Below, one piece after another: positions 9,091-16,845 of a stretch of 64,000 nucleotides of DNA; position 1 is the stretch's first letter, and each line of letters begins with the position of its first letter. Source of the stretch: Nesterenkonia aurantiaca. GTDB taxonomy: Bacteria; Actinomycetota; Actinomycetes; Actinomycetales; Micrococcaceae. The stretch covers positions 207,530-271,529 of the forward strand of contig NZ_SOAN01000004.1 of assembly GCF_004364585.1 (NCBI RefSeq), given 5' to 3'. A program made the position numbers and the translations under genes. The notes beneath the pieces were generated by a model that was given only the letters and a program-made list of their open reading frames with translations, searched no databases and was not told the DNA's origin.

Positions 9091-9891
9091 TCAGCCCAGC
9101 AGTCCGAGCACGCCGGTGACGCTGAGATAGACGCCGAGTCCGGCAAGGGTCAGGCCGCTGCCCATCTCAAGCCGACCGGTGACGACCGGGTTGGAGAGCC
9201 AGGTGTTCGCCGCGTCGACGAGCAGGACGACGCCGATCAGGTAGAGCCACATGCTGGCGGCCACCGTGCCGCCGAGCACGCCGATCGCGAAGGCCGGGGA
9301 TGCGCCGACCGGCGTGAACTGCGGGAACAGTGCCAGGAAGAACAGGCCGACCTTCGGGTTGGTCATGCAGCTGGCCAGCCCGATCAGGAAGGTGCCGCGG
9401 AAACTGGTGATGGTGCGGCGCGGCCGCCGCCCCGCGGACCGTTGTGGATCGGCCCCCGATCCGCGAGCGCCCTCGCCCTGCGCCGGATCAGCTCCGTGCG
9501 CACCTGCCGGAGCCGCGGCCGCAGCAGGCGGCTGGGGATCATAGGGACCACCGACCAGCGCGGGAACCCCAACCTCGGCGCGGGTCAGCCGGTGGGCCCT
9601 CAAGGTGATCCGCGCGCTGCGCACCGCGCGGGCGCCGAGGAAGATCACGTAGAGCCCGCCGATCAGGCTGAGCAGCTCATATGCCACCGGTGAGGCTTGG
9701 AACAGGGCCGCCAGGCCGGTGGCGGCCAGTGCCGCCCAGATCAGCGCCGCCACGGAGGAGCCCGTCGCGGCGCCGAGGCCGGCCCGGCGCGAGAGCAGCG
9801 CATTGCGCAGAGACAGCATCGTGTCCTGTCCCGGGGTGATGGCCAGGACGGCGGAGACGGCGAGCAGACCGAGGTAGCTGGAAAGTGTCAC
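9091..9891 (-). CDS. LysE/RhtB family amino-acid exporter
   Basis: Predicted inner-membrane exporter of amino acids, 266 residues. The N-terminus has the family signature AITPGQDTMLSLRNALL followed by hydrophobic segments, and the C-terminal half carries GTFLIGLASCMTNPKVGLFFLALFPQF. The GTG start at 9891 places the first membrane helix at residues 3-20. A Pro/Ala/Gly-rich cytoplasmic loop of about 60 residues (about 118-175) separates the halves and is longer than usual. It is divergent from a LysR regulator with 89 bp between them, the arrangement of lysE/lysG and argO/argP, so the LysR is the likely controller. The substrate cannot be told from sequence. Confidence 0.88.
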   Translation of the reverse strand: MTLSSYLGLLAVSAVLAITPGQDTMLSLRNALLSRRAGLGAATGSSVAALIWAALAATGLAALFQASPVAYELLSLIGGLYVIFLGARAVRSARITLRAHRLTRAEVGVPALVGGPYDPQPPAAAAAPAGAHGADPAQGEGARGSGADPQRSAGRRPRRTITSFRGTFLIGLASCMTNPKVGLFFLALFPQFTPVGASPAFAIGVLGGTVAASMWLYLIGVVLLVDAANTWLSNPVVTGRLEMGSGLTLAGLGVYLSVTGVLGLLG

Positions 9892-9980
9892 AACACCATC
9901 CTGGAACACCGCATCGATCAGAACAAGCAGATAAAAGCATAGGACTGTTCGGCATCGACGAATCGTTAGATACTGGTGCC
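9892..9980. promoter_or_regulatory. Divergent promoter region of exporter and LysR regulator
   Basis: An 89-bp intergenic region between the LysE-type gene (minus) and the LysR gene (plus). A likely -10 (TAGATA, 9967-9972) lies 8 bp before the lysR ATG, pointing to a leaderless transcript. The imperfect dyad ACGAATCGT nearby could be part of a LysR binding site. Assignment is by context. Confidence 0.35.
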
Positions 9981-10898
9981 ATGTTGAATCCACACAGGCT
10001 GCGCGTGCTGCAATCGGTGATCGCCACCGGCTCGATCCAGGGCGCCGCGCGCAGCCTGCACTACTCCCCCGCCACGGTGAGTCAACATATGAGCATCCTC
10101 GCGCAGGAGACCGGGCTGAAGCTCTTCGAGCGCAGCGGTAGAGGACTGATGCCGACCTCCTCAGCCCTGGCCCTGGCGCAGGGGAGCACCGCCGTGCTGC
10201 AGGCGTTCGATGAGCTGGACCGCCTGGTGGAGGGTCTGCGCCGGGGGCGGTCCAGCCACCTGACACTGGCCAGCTTCACCTCCGCCGCGAAGGAATGGCT
10301 CCCTCAGGTGGTGGCCACCCTGCGCGCCAGGGACCCGGAGCTGACCGTGCAGATCAGTCTCAACGAGCCCTACGCGGAGAAGACCGGGCACCCGGTGGAC
10401 ATCGACATCCGCAATGAATCCCCGCTGGAGCCCGAAGAGCACTTCAAGGGCTACCTGCGTCACCTGTTGCGGCACGAGGACTTCGCCGTCGTCCTGCCTG
10501 CGGGCCACCCGCTGGCGGACTCGGAGACCGTGGAGGTCCACGAGCTCAGTGATCAGATGTGGGTGGACCATGACATCAAGGACAGCCCCAACGGGCGGAT
10601 GATCCGCACCGCCGCTCAGGCTGCAGGGTTCGTGCCCCAGTTCGCCGCCAGGCTGGATGACCACAATGCCGCCCTCTCCCTCGTGGCCGCCGGACTGGGG
10701 ATCACTGTGCTCCCCCATCTCGCGCTGCGCGATCTTCCGCGCGGAACCGTGGTGCGGGCACTGCGCAATCCCACTGTGCAGCGCCGGATCGTGGCTCACG
10801 TGAGACAGGACCGCGCAGGTGAGGAGCTGGTCGCCGCAGCGCTGCAGGTGCTGCGCGAGGAATCGGAGAAATCACTCGGCGCAGGACCCTTGACCTGA
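9981..10898 (+). CDS. LysR family transcriptional regulator
   Basis: 305 residues with an N-terminal winged helix-turn-helix (about 1-60; LRVLQSVIATGSIQGAARSLHYSPATVSQHMSIL, quoted in part: SIQGAARSLHYSPATVSQH) and a C-terminal type 2 periplasmic-binding-like effector domain (about 88-295). The ATG at 9981 is chosen because the helix-turn-helix begins there; upstream codons in frame encode nothing family-like. It is divergent from the LysE-type exporter and probably regulates it in response to an amino acid. The effector domain sequence (VDIDIRNESP, WVDHDIKDSPNG) gives no clear ligand. Confidence 0.9.
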   Translation: MLNPHRLRVLQSVIATGSIQGAARSLHYSPATVSQHMSILAQETGLKLFERSGRGLMPTSSALALAQGSTAVLQAFDELDRLVEGLRRGRSSHLTLASFTSAAKEWLPQVVATLRARDPELTVQISLNEPYAEKTGHPVDIDIRNESPLEPEEHFKGYLRHLLRHEDFAVVLPAGHPLADSETVEVHELSDQMWVDHDIKDSPNGRMIRTAAQAAGFVPQFAARLDDHNAALSLVAAGLGITVLPHLALRDLPRGTVVRALRNPTVQRRIVAHVRQDRAGEELVAAALQVLREESEKSLGAGPLT

Positions 10899-10932
10899 GC
10901 ATCGGCCAGTCCTAATCTACAACCAAATGGTT
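10890..10932 (+). promoter_or_regulatory. Leaderless promoter and operator of the arsR-type gene
   Basis: TTGACC (10890-10895) and TAATCT (10913-10918) are separated by exactly 17 bp, a near-consensus sigma-70-type promoter. The expected transcription start falls at or beside the ATG at 10927, so the mRNA is probably leaderless. The dyad AACCA-AA-TGGTT (10921-10932) overlaps the start site and start codon and is a good candidate operator for the ArsR-type product. The -35 lies inside the last codons of the lysR gene. Confidence 0.6.
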
Positions 10933-11301
10933 ATGCGTTCTGAGTCTTCAACGCCCCCCGGCGACGCCCAGGTGGACCGGATCTTCCGGGCCCTGGCAGA
11001 CGCCACTCGCAGGGACATCGTCCGTCGCACCCTCGGCGAGGAGGCATCCGTCTCCGCGCTGGCCGCGCTCTACGAGATGTCCTTCGCTGCCGTGCAGAAG
11101 CACATCAGCGTCCTGGAAAGCGCAGATCTGGTGACCAAGCGCCAGCAGGGGCGCGAACGCCTGGTCCGCGGCAACCCCCACACCATCCGTGAAGCCCAGG
11201 CACTGCTCGATGACTATGCGCTCATCTGGCAGGGCCGGATCTCCCGCCTCGACGCCGTGCTGGCGGAGACACCCACCGAAGACAGCAGCAAGAAGCACTG
11301 A
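10927..11301 (+). CDS. ArsR family winged-helix regulator
   Basis: A 124-residue helix-turn-helix protein: IFRALADATRRDIVRRTL, SVSALAALYEMSFAAVQKHISVLESADLV and the beta-wing RQQGRERLVRGNP. Metal-binding cysteines of classical ArsR proteins are absent. This subtype is typically encoded just upstream of SRPBCC (AHSA1-like) genes and represses them, as here: the SRPBCC gene starts 17 bp downstream. A second ATG at 10933 is an alternative start. The overlapping AACCAAATGGTT dyad suggests autoregulation. Confidence 0.9.
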   Translation: MVMRSESSTPPGDAQVDRIFRALADATRRDIVRRTLGEEASVSALAALYEMSFAAVQKHISVLESADLVTKRQQGRERLVRGNPHTIREAQALLDDYALIWQGRISRLDAVLAETPTEDSSKKH

Positions 11302-11318
11302 CAGCAGAAAGGCTCGTC

Positions 11319-12305
11319 ATGCCTATCACCTCGATCACCAAGGACACCGATGCGTTGACCATGACCGTGGTCGCAGACTTCCCCGTGCCGGTCCAGCGAC
11401 TCTGGGACGCGCACGCCGACCCCCGCCAGCTCGAGAGGTTCTGGGGACCTGCCGAGTGGCCGGCCACCTTCACCCGCCACGACTTCCACGCCGGGGGGCG
11501 TTCGCACTACTGGATGACCGGGCCCGACGGCACCCGGGCCGCCGGCTGCTGGGAGTACCTCGCAATGGATCCCGGGCGCTCCTTCGAGGTCACCGACGGC
11601 TTCGCCGATGAGTTCGGCACCCCGGATCCTGAGATGCCGGTGATGCGCCTGAGACTGGTCTTCGAGGAGACCCCCCAGGGCTCCAGGCTCACCTCGAAGA
11701 CCTGGTTCAACTCCGCTGCGGATTATCAGCAGCTGCTCGAGATGGGCATGGAGGAGGGCCTGACCTCGGCCATGGGGCAGATGGACGCGGTCCTTCAGGA
11801 CCTGACCTCCTACGCCGCCGGCAGCGGCGTCCATACCCAGGTGCTCACCGACACCAAGGTGCGCATCAGCCGGGTCATCCGCGGCACCCCGGCGCAGGTC
11901 CGGCAGGCACACCGCGATCCCGATCTGCTGCGCCGCTGGCTGCTCGGACCCGACGGCTGGCGGATGTCGGACTGCCAGGTCGCGACCAAGGTGGGAGACA
12001 GATACCGTTTCGCCTGGGAGAAGGAGGAGGACGGCTCCGACGGATTCGCGCTCTACGGTGAGCTCCTCGAGCTGGATGAGCCCTACCGCGAGGTCACCAC
12101 CGAATCCATGGAGGGCGTCCCCGGGGAACCCAACGTCAATGAACAGACGCTGACGCCGATCGAGGGCGGCACGCTGCTCACTCTGATCGTCACCTATCCC
12201 AGCGTGGAGGTCCGGGACATGGTGCTCGGGACCGGCATGACCGACGGGATGGAGACCAGCTATGCACGCCTGGAGGAGGTGCTTCGGGCCTCCGCTCGGG
12301 CCTGA
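11319..12305 (+). CDS. Tandem SRPBCC (AHSA1-like) protein
   Basis: 328 residues with two consecutive START/Bet v1-like SRPBCC domains. The first is about 10-165 (VPVQRLWDAHADPRQLERFWGP, quoted in part: LWDAHADPRQLERFWG), the second about 180-325 (VIRGTPAQVRQAHRDPDLLRRWLLGPDGW, in part: QAHRDPDLLRRWLLGP). These small hydrophobic-pocket folds are encoded as single domains in most ArsR-linked pairs, so the fusion is notable. The ribosome site is AGAAAGG 6 bp before the ATG at 11319. It is probably co-transcribed with the ArsR-type regulator and the VOC gene 47 bp later. The ligand and any enzyme activity are unknown. Confidence 0.85.
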   Translation: MPITSITKDTDALTMTVVADFPVPVQRLWDAHADPRQLERFWGPAEWPATFTRHDFHAGGRSHYWMTGPDGTRAAGCWEYLAMDPGRSFEVTDGFADEFGTPDPEMPVMRLRLVFEETPQGSRLTSKTWFNSAADYQQLLEMGMEEGLTSAMGQMDAVLQDLTSYAAGSGVHTQVLTDTKVRISRVIRGTPAQVRQAHRDPDLLRRWLLGPDGWRMSDCQVATKVGDRYRFAWEKEEDGSDGFALYGELLELDEPYREVTTESMEGVPGEPNVNEQTLTPIEGGTLLTLIVTYPSVEVRDMVLGTGMTDGMETSYARLEEVLRASARA

Positions 12306-12352
12306 CCCGCAGTCCACACAGAGCATCCCCGAGAAGGAAGGCCCCCCGATCC

Positions 12353-12748
12353 ATGCCGTCACCGTTCACCATCACCCTGCCGATCGCCGACCGAGGCCGC
12401 TCTCACCGGTTCTACCGGGAGGGTCTAGGTCTCGACCCTGTGGGGCAGGTGGCACAGGACGGCCTGCCCGAACCGCTGCAGTTTCGGCTGTTCGGGGAGG
12501 CCTACCTCTGCCTGGTCCCCACGGAGGGACTCGGCTGGGTCCTCGGTGACCGCGAGCTCTCCCCCGCCGGGCTCAGCGAATGCCTGCTGGGAATGGCGCT
12601 CACCGACGCCGAGCAGGTCAGCGCGATGACCGACCGCCTCCTGGCAGCCGGGGGCACGCTGCTGACCGCGCCCACCCAGCAGCCCTGGGGCTTCGAATCG
12701 ATCGTGGCGGACCCGGATGGTCACGCCTGGCAGCTCTACGTGGGCTGA
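12353..12748 (+). CDS. VOC (glyoxalase/bleomycin-resistance fold) family protein
   Basis: 131 residues with the two beta-alpha-beta-beta-beta modules of the vicinal oxygen chelate superfamily: ITLPIADRGRSHRFYREGLGLDPV at the start and the typical C-terminal FESIVADPDGHAWQLYV. The PDGHAW segment is a standard VOC ending that supplies metal-pocket residues. It follows the SRPBCC gene closely and is probably the third gene of an arsR-SRPBCC-VOC operon. It could be a small isomerase, dioxygenase-like or resistance protein; the substrate is unknown. Confidence 0.85.
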   Translation: MPSPFTITLPIADRGRSHRFYREGLGLDPVGQVAQDGLPEPLQFRLFGEAYLCLVPTEGLGWVLGDRELSPAGLSECLLGMALTDAEQVSAMTDRLLAAGGTLLTAPTQQPWGFESIVADPDGHAWQLYVG

Positions 12749-12757
12749 GCTCGGAGA

Positions 12758-12868
12758 TCAGTCCGCACCCCGCTGCCTATCGTCAGGGTCCCTCTTCTCT
12801 TCATCCTCACGGAAGCCGGCCGCGATGGCGATACCGATCACCAGACCAAGACCAACGCCGACACCCAT
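12758..12868 (-). CDS. Small single-span membrane protein (36 residues)
   Basis: A short open frame begins ATG (12868) and ends TGA (12758). The product starts MGVGVGLGLVIGIAIAAG, a glycine-patterned hydrophobic segment able to span a membrane, followed by a charged tail (FREDEEKRDPDDRQRGAD). Glycines recur every second residue at first, reminiscent of a glycine zipper. No strong ribosome site is seen (GTGCCAGAAC before the ATG). It fills the otherwise empty gap between the convergent VOC and ion-channel-like genes. Similar tiny hydrophobic proteins are common in actinobacteria; the function is unknown. Confidence 0.45.
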   Translation of the reverse strand: MGVGVGLGLVIGIAIAAGFREDEEKRDPDDRQRGAD

Positions 12869-12897
12869 GTTCTGGCACGACCGGCCTGCTCCTCGGC

Positions 12898-13722
12898 CTA
12901 TCGACCCAGGGTCTGCTCAGGATCTGACGACGCGCCATCGCGGTCTGCGCCCTCCAGGTCCGCGTATTCTGCGCCGTCACTATCACCCTCGTCGCCTGCT
13001 GCGCCGTCGTCCTCCGCCTCGCCGCGGGGCTGACGCACCAGCAGGTAGGTCGCACCGAAGAGCAGGAGCCCGGCGCCGATGGCGGTGGGGATGGCCCACT
13101 CCTCGCCGACCAGGTCATCCAAGAACGACCGTGCCGGGGACTCGGGGTCCACGAGTGCCACCACGACGAACGCGGTCACCACGAATGTAGCCAGGATCGT
13201 GCCCAGGCGCCGCCACCACCGCGACGCTCCGACGTTCTGCAGCGAGTGACCCGCCTTGGCCACCTGTTTGGCGCGCAGCACCCGCAGCGCACCGACGCTG
13301 CGCAGCAGCCGAAGCAGCTGCATCGGGCCGATGCTGAAGACCACACCGACGATGACGAGCACGCTCAGGCCCACGAGCCACCAGTTGCGGAGCAGCCAGT
13401 CGATCTTCTTGGGCGAGACCAGGAACAGCACGATGGTCTCGAAGATCAGGACCACGCTGGTGACCCAGAGCCCCACGTGCCCGATCATCTCGAAAGGCTC
13501 GTCCAGCAGCGTCAGGAAGACAGCGGGCACCGAGATCACGGCGGCGATGAGCACCGGCCAGGCCAGCCGGTCTTCCCACCGCTCCTCCAGCTCGCGGGCT
13601 CGTTCCTCGGATGCTCTGCCGCTGGCGGTCTCGGCAAGCTCGCCGGCTGCGGCCGAGGTACGCCGCCGCTTGGATCTAGGTCCGCGCTCGTCTTCTTCGG
13701 CGGGAGGGGATGCGGAAGTCAT
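12898..13722 (-). CDS. Voltage-sensor-like six-helix membrane protein (ion transporter-like)
   Basis: 274 residues. A charged N-terminus (1-52, Arg/Glu-rich) is followed by hydrophobic segments at about 53-72, 82-103, 113-131, an amphipathic arginine-rich segment 134-156 (Arg138, Arg141, Arg147, Arg150, Lys152, Lys156), then 173-192 and 211-229, and an acidic tail. The order and the S4-like spacing of positive residues match the S1-S6 plan of voltage-gated cation channels. The loop between the last two helices is only about 18 residues and has no GYG potassium filter or sodium-channel filter. It could be a potassium-channel relative with a degenerate pore or a stand-alone voltage sensor with extra helices. 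Confidence 0.7.
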   Translation of the reverse strand: MTSASPPAEEDERGPRSKRRRTSAAAGELAETASGRASEERARELEERWEDRLAWPVLIAAVISVPAVFLTLLDEPFEMIGHVGLWVTSVVLIFETIVLFLVSPKKIDWLLRNWWLVGLSVLVIVGVVFSIGPMQLLRLLRSVGALRVLRAKQVAKAGHSLQNVGASRWWRRLGTILATFVVTAFVVVALVDPESPARSFLDDLVGEEWAIPTAIGAGLLLFGATYLLVRQPRGEAEDDGAAGDEGDSDGAEYADLEGADRDGASSDPEQTLGR

Positions 13723-13731
13723 CGTTCCAGA

Positions 13732-14226
13732 CTAGAGGGGTTCTGAATCTCGCGAGGGAAGCTTCGGTCCGCCGAGGTGCGCCACGGCGTTGGCGTACTT
13801 CGCGGTCAGCCGCTCCTGGGTCGCCGAGTCCAGTGCGGCGAGACGCTCCGCAGAGGTGTTGTCCTGGATGTCGGCATGCTTGACCACCAGTGACACCTCG
13901 CTGAGCAGGACCCGGGCGTAGTAGTCCTCGGGGGCCTCCGCTTCTCGTCGGGTCAGGTGGTCCACGGGCTCGCTGACGGTGGGACCGAAGGCGGCCCGCA
14001 GGTCGGTCAGCGTCACCTCGGTGTCCTCGACGACATCATGCAGCAGCGCGACGGTGCTGTACGGGGGTCCATAGCCATTGGCGCGCACGATCCCGGCCAC
14101 GCGCCGAGGATGGTCGATGTAGGGATTGCCTGCCTTGTCCACCTGACCGCGGTGGGCTAGCTGGGCGATCAGGTCTGCGGCGGCGTCTTCCGCTGGTCCC
14201 GGTGCAGAGGAGTTCTCAATGCTCAT
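13732..14226 (-). CDS. HD-domain (p)ppGpp hydrolase-like protein
   Basis: 164 residues resembling the hydrolase domain of RelA/SpoT and small alarmone hydrolases: LAHRGQVDKAGNPYIDHPRRVAGIV with metal-ligand histidines at 25 and 39, then ALLHDVVEDTEVTLTDLRAAFG with the His-Asp pair (63-64) and the Glu-Asp pair (67-68). There is no synthetase, TGS or ACT domain. The ATG at 14226 is chosen because the domain begins right after it; the same frame stays open upstream but runs into tRNA-Arg. Hydrolysis of (p)ppGpp or a related nucleotide is the inferred role. Confidence 0.82.
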   Translation of the reverse strand: MSIENSSAPGPAEDAAADLIAQLAHRGQVDKAGNPYIDHPRRVAGIVRANGYGPPYSTVALLHDVVEDTEVTLTDLRAAFGPTVSEPVDHLTRREAEAPEDYYARVLLSEVSLVVKHADIQDNTSAERLAALDSATQERLTAKYANAVAHLGGPKLPSRDSEPL

Positions 14227-14392
14227 AGCAATCGGTGTCCGATCTGTTGGGAGACTGGGGTTCAGAGCAGGATCGGCGGGTGGCAGCAGCGGCGTCCCGC
14301 CCGCTTTCCTCCTGACCGTCCTGAGACTCTCATGACCCTCTGACATGCCGGCCGCATGGCCGAGGTGACGGCAGCACCGATCCGCAGGCACG

Positions 14393-14432
14393 AAAAAGGT
14401 CCGCATCCTTGTTGTGACAAGAATGCGGACCT
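14393..14432 (-). terminator. Intrinsic terminator downstream of tRNA-Arg
   Basis: On the minus strand a perfect 10-bp stem (AGGTCCGCAT / ATGCGGACCT) is followed by five T. It lies 12 bp after the 3' end of tRNA-Arg and is well placed to end its transcript. Confidence 0.85.
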
Positions 14433-14444
14433 GATTTCTCTCTG

Positions 14445-14517
14445 TGCCCCCGGCGGGAATCGAACCCACGACTTTTGGTACCGGAAACCAACGCTCTATC
14501 CCCTGAGCTACGGAGGC
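14445..14517 (-). tRNA. tRNA-Arg (anticodon CCG)
   Basis: A 73-nt cloverleaf on the minus strand. The acceptor stem is GCCTCCG with CGGGGGC, and the anticodon stem TTGGT / ACCAA closes the seven-base loop TTCCGGT with anticodon CCG, reading CGG arginine codons. The T arm contains GTTCGATTC. The discriminator base is A, and CCA is not encoded. A strong terminator follows. Confidence 0.95.
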
Positions 14518-14596
14518 CCGCCAGCTGTGCAATTCGAAGACCTGAGTTCCTCGAGCAACTGACCGATTTAGATTACCAGCATCCCACCGGTTCCAC

Positions 14597-14917
14597 CTAG
14601 CCGGTCACCGAGGTGGTGTAGCTCCAGAGCTCTGCGGACATGCCCACGGGCTTCTTCGGCGCCTCACCGGCGGGCGCCTCGCCACCGCTGTGCGACCTCT
14701 GGAAGTCCTGGGAGGTGCGCCAGTTCTCGAAGGCCTCCTCGCTGGCCCACCGGGTGATGACCAGCCAGGTGTGGCGGTCATCGGTGGGCTTGAGCAGCTC
14801 AAACCCTTCGAAGCCTTCGGTGCCTTCCATGGAGTCGCGGCGCGCGGCGAACCGCTTGCCGAGCTCGTCGCCGGAGTCGGCAGGGACGGTGATGGCGTTG
14901 ATCTTGATGATGCTCAT
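14597..14917 (-). CDS. ABM-fold monooxygenase, MhuD/IsdG-like haem-degrading candidate
   Basis: 106 residues of ferredoxin-like antibiotic biosynthesis monooxygenase fold. It carries Asn7 (SIIKINAITV), Trp66 (EEAFENWRTS) and His76 (QDFQRSH), in almost the same positions as the Asn-Trp-His set of mycobacterial MhuD (Asn7, Trp66, His75). Those residues bind and ruffle haem in MhuD and IsdG. It is therefore a good candidate for a haem-degrading enzyme that frees iron. The ATG at 14917 is chosen because the fold starts there. No haem uptake genes are adjacent, so the assignment rests on the residues. Confidence 0.78.
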   Translation of the reverse strand: MSIIKINAITVPADSGDELGKRFAARRDSMEGTEGFEGFELLKPTDDRHTWLVITRWASEEAFENWRTSQDFQRSHSGGEAPAGEAPKKPVGMSAELWSYTTSVTG

Positions 14918-14963
14918 GGGGTCATCCTGCCAAAGTCCGCGGCATCCGCACCAGGGGCCCGCG

Positions 14964-16754
14964 TCATCGTCCCGCCGCGTAACCCTGGGCGCCGCGCGCA
15001 TTGGCGGCGGCGCGCAGCCGCCCGGTCTCAGGGTCCCGCGTGACGCAGGAGAGCCGGCCCAGCGCCCAGTCTCCGGCCGTGGTCACCTGGTGTCCCCGTC
15101 GGCGCAGCCCCTCGATGAGCTCGGCACCGAGCCGGTCCTCCACCACGGCCCCGCCGGGCTCCCAGGCGCGCGGCCAGAAGGAGCCGGGCATCGACGTCGT
15201 ATGCAGGGTGGGTGCGTCGATGGCCTGCTGGGCGGTGTGTCCGCCGATGAGCATGCGCAGCAGCATCGGCAGCTGCCACTGATCCTGCTGGTCCCCACCG
15301 GGGGTGCCCAGGGCGATCAGCGGGGCGCCGCCCTTGAGCACGAGCGTGGGCGTGAGCGTGGTGCGCGGACGCCTGCCCGGTTCCAGCCGTGAGGCGGAGC
15401 GTTCATCGAGCCAGGTCATCTGCAGCCGGGTGCCCAGGCAGAAGCCGAGCCCCTCGATCACCGGCGAGGACTGGAGCCATCCCCCGGAGGGGGTCGCCGA
15501 GACGATGTTGCCCCAGCGGTCCACCACGTCCAGATGGCAGGTATCACCCTTGGTCTCCCCGGACTTGGACACCGTCGGCTCGCCGGCTCCGGCGCCCGTG
15601 GCCGCATCGGACACGTGCACCAGCGCCGGCAGCACCTGCTCCTGCCCGGGAACCTCTCCCGGGCGGAACTCAGCAGAGGCGTGCTCGCTGATCAATTCGC
15701 GGCGCTGGGCCGCGTAGGCATTTGAGAGCAGATGCTTCAGGTTCACCGGGACATCTCCGTAGTAGGTGTCACGGTCGGCCAGGGCCAGCTTCTGCGCCTC
15801 CAGGATCAGGTGGGCGCCGGTCTCGGTGCCGGGATCCAGCTGCTCGTCCGGGTAGCCCTCGAGGATCTTCAGCGCCTGAAGCAGCGCGGGACCCTGGCCC
15901 CAGGGGCCGGACTTCGCGATGGTGTATCCGCGGAATTCGATGGACACCGGGTCTTCGTAGCCAGCGCTGTGCGAGGCGAAGTCCTCGGCGGTGATCACCC
16001 CGGCGTAATCGCCGCCGTCGGAGTGCCGGTGCGGGGTCTTGACGAACTCCGCCGCCGCCTGGGCGACCCGTCCGGTCTTCCACTCCCCCCGTGCCGCCTC
16101 GATCTGCGCGACACGTCCCGAGGCGCCCTCACCGGCGGCGATGAGTTCGCGCAGAACCAGCGCGTATTCGGGGTTGCGGATGATCTGTCCCGGCTCGGGG
16201 ACCTTTCCCTCGGGCATCCACAGGGCGGCCGAGGTCGGCCAGTGCTCCTGGAAGAGCTCGGCGACGGCGCGGATCGCCCGCACCGCGCCGGGCAGGATCG
16301 GATGGCCGTGCTCCGCGTAGCCGATGGCGAAGTCGAGCACCTCGGCGAGATCCCAGGTCCCGTGATCGCGCAGCAGCACCAGCCAGGCGTCGACGGCGGC
16401 CGGGACGGCGGCCGCGAGCGCACCGGCGCCGGGGACGTTCTCGAGTCCGAGCGCCCGGTAGTGCTGGATCAGGGCTCCGGCGGGCGCCGGACCCTGGCCC
16501 ATGAGCACCTGCGGGTTCGAAGGGGCCCCGGCGGTGGCGAAGATCCCGACCATGTCACCGCCTGGACCGTTGAGGTGCGGCTCCACCACGTGCAGCACGA
16601 AGGCACCGGCCACCGCCGCGTCGAAGGCGTTGCCGCCCCGTTCCAACACCGCCTGCGAGGAGGCGGTGGCGAGCCAGTGCGTGGAGGCGGTCATTCCGAA
16701 GTGGCCCTCCAGCGTGGGCCGGGTGGTGAAGGTCTCGGCGTGGGTGAACGTCAT
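14964..16754 (-). CDS. Gamma-glutamyltransferase family protein
   Basis: An N-terminal nucleophile hydrolase of 596 residues that would cleave itself before the catalytic threonine in KGDTCHLDVVDRWGN (about residue 405), giving large and small subunits. The segments GGNAFDAAVAGAFVLHVVEPHLNGPGGDM near the N-terminus (quoted in part: ERGGNAFDAAVAGAF) and LGTPGGDQQDQW near the C-terminus are typical. The start is the ATG at 16754, which has AGGAG 5 bp upstream; a GTG two codons earlier is too close to that site. No secretion signal is visible, so it may be cytoplasmic. It could act on glutathione-like or other gamma-glutamyl compounds. Confidence 0.92.
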   Translation of the reverse strand: MTFTHAETFTTRPTLEGHFGMTASTHWLATASSQAVLERGGNAFDAAVAGAFVLHVVEPHLNGPGGDMVGIFATAGAPSNPQVLMGQGPAPAGALIQHYRALGLENVPGAGALAAAVPAAVDAWLVLLRDHGTWDLAEVLDFAIGYAEHGHPILPGAVRAIRAVAELFQEHWPTSAALWMPEGKVPEPGQIIRNPEYALVLRELIAAGEGASGRVAQIEAARGEWKTGRVAQAAAEFVKTPHRHSDGGDYAGVITAEDFASHSAGYEDPVSIEFRGYTIAKSGPWGQGPALLQALKILEGYPDEQLDPGTETGAHLILEAQKLALADRDTYYGDVPVNLKHLLSNAYAAQRRELISEHASAEFRPGEVPGQEQVLPALVHVSDAATGAGAGEPTVSKSGETKGDTCHLDVVDRWGNIVSATPSGGWLQSSPVIEGLGFCLGTRLQMTWLDERSASRLEPGRRPRTTLTPTLVLKGGAPLIALGTPGGDQQDQWQLPMLLRMLIGGHTAQQAIDAPTLHTTSMPGSFWPRAWEPGGAVVEDRLGAELIEGLRRRGHQVTTAGDWALGRLSCVTRDPETGRLRAAANARGAQGYAAGR

Positions 16755-16845
16755 GGGCACTCCTGAGGCGTCGGTGCGAGGATCGAGCAGACATCCATCC
16801 GTCGCTTTAGTTGCTTATGCAAACCAGACTACGGGATGGGCGCAC

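Noticed and set aside
14227..14532. N-terminal extension of the HD hydrolase
   Set aside because: The upstream in-frame sequence translates tRNA-Arg and its terminator, so the true start must be downstream; the ATG at 14226 fits the domain.
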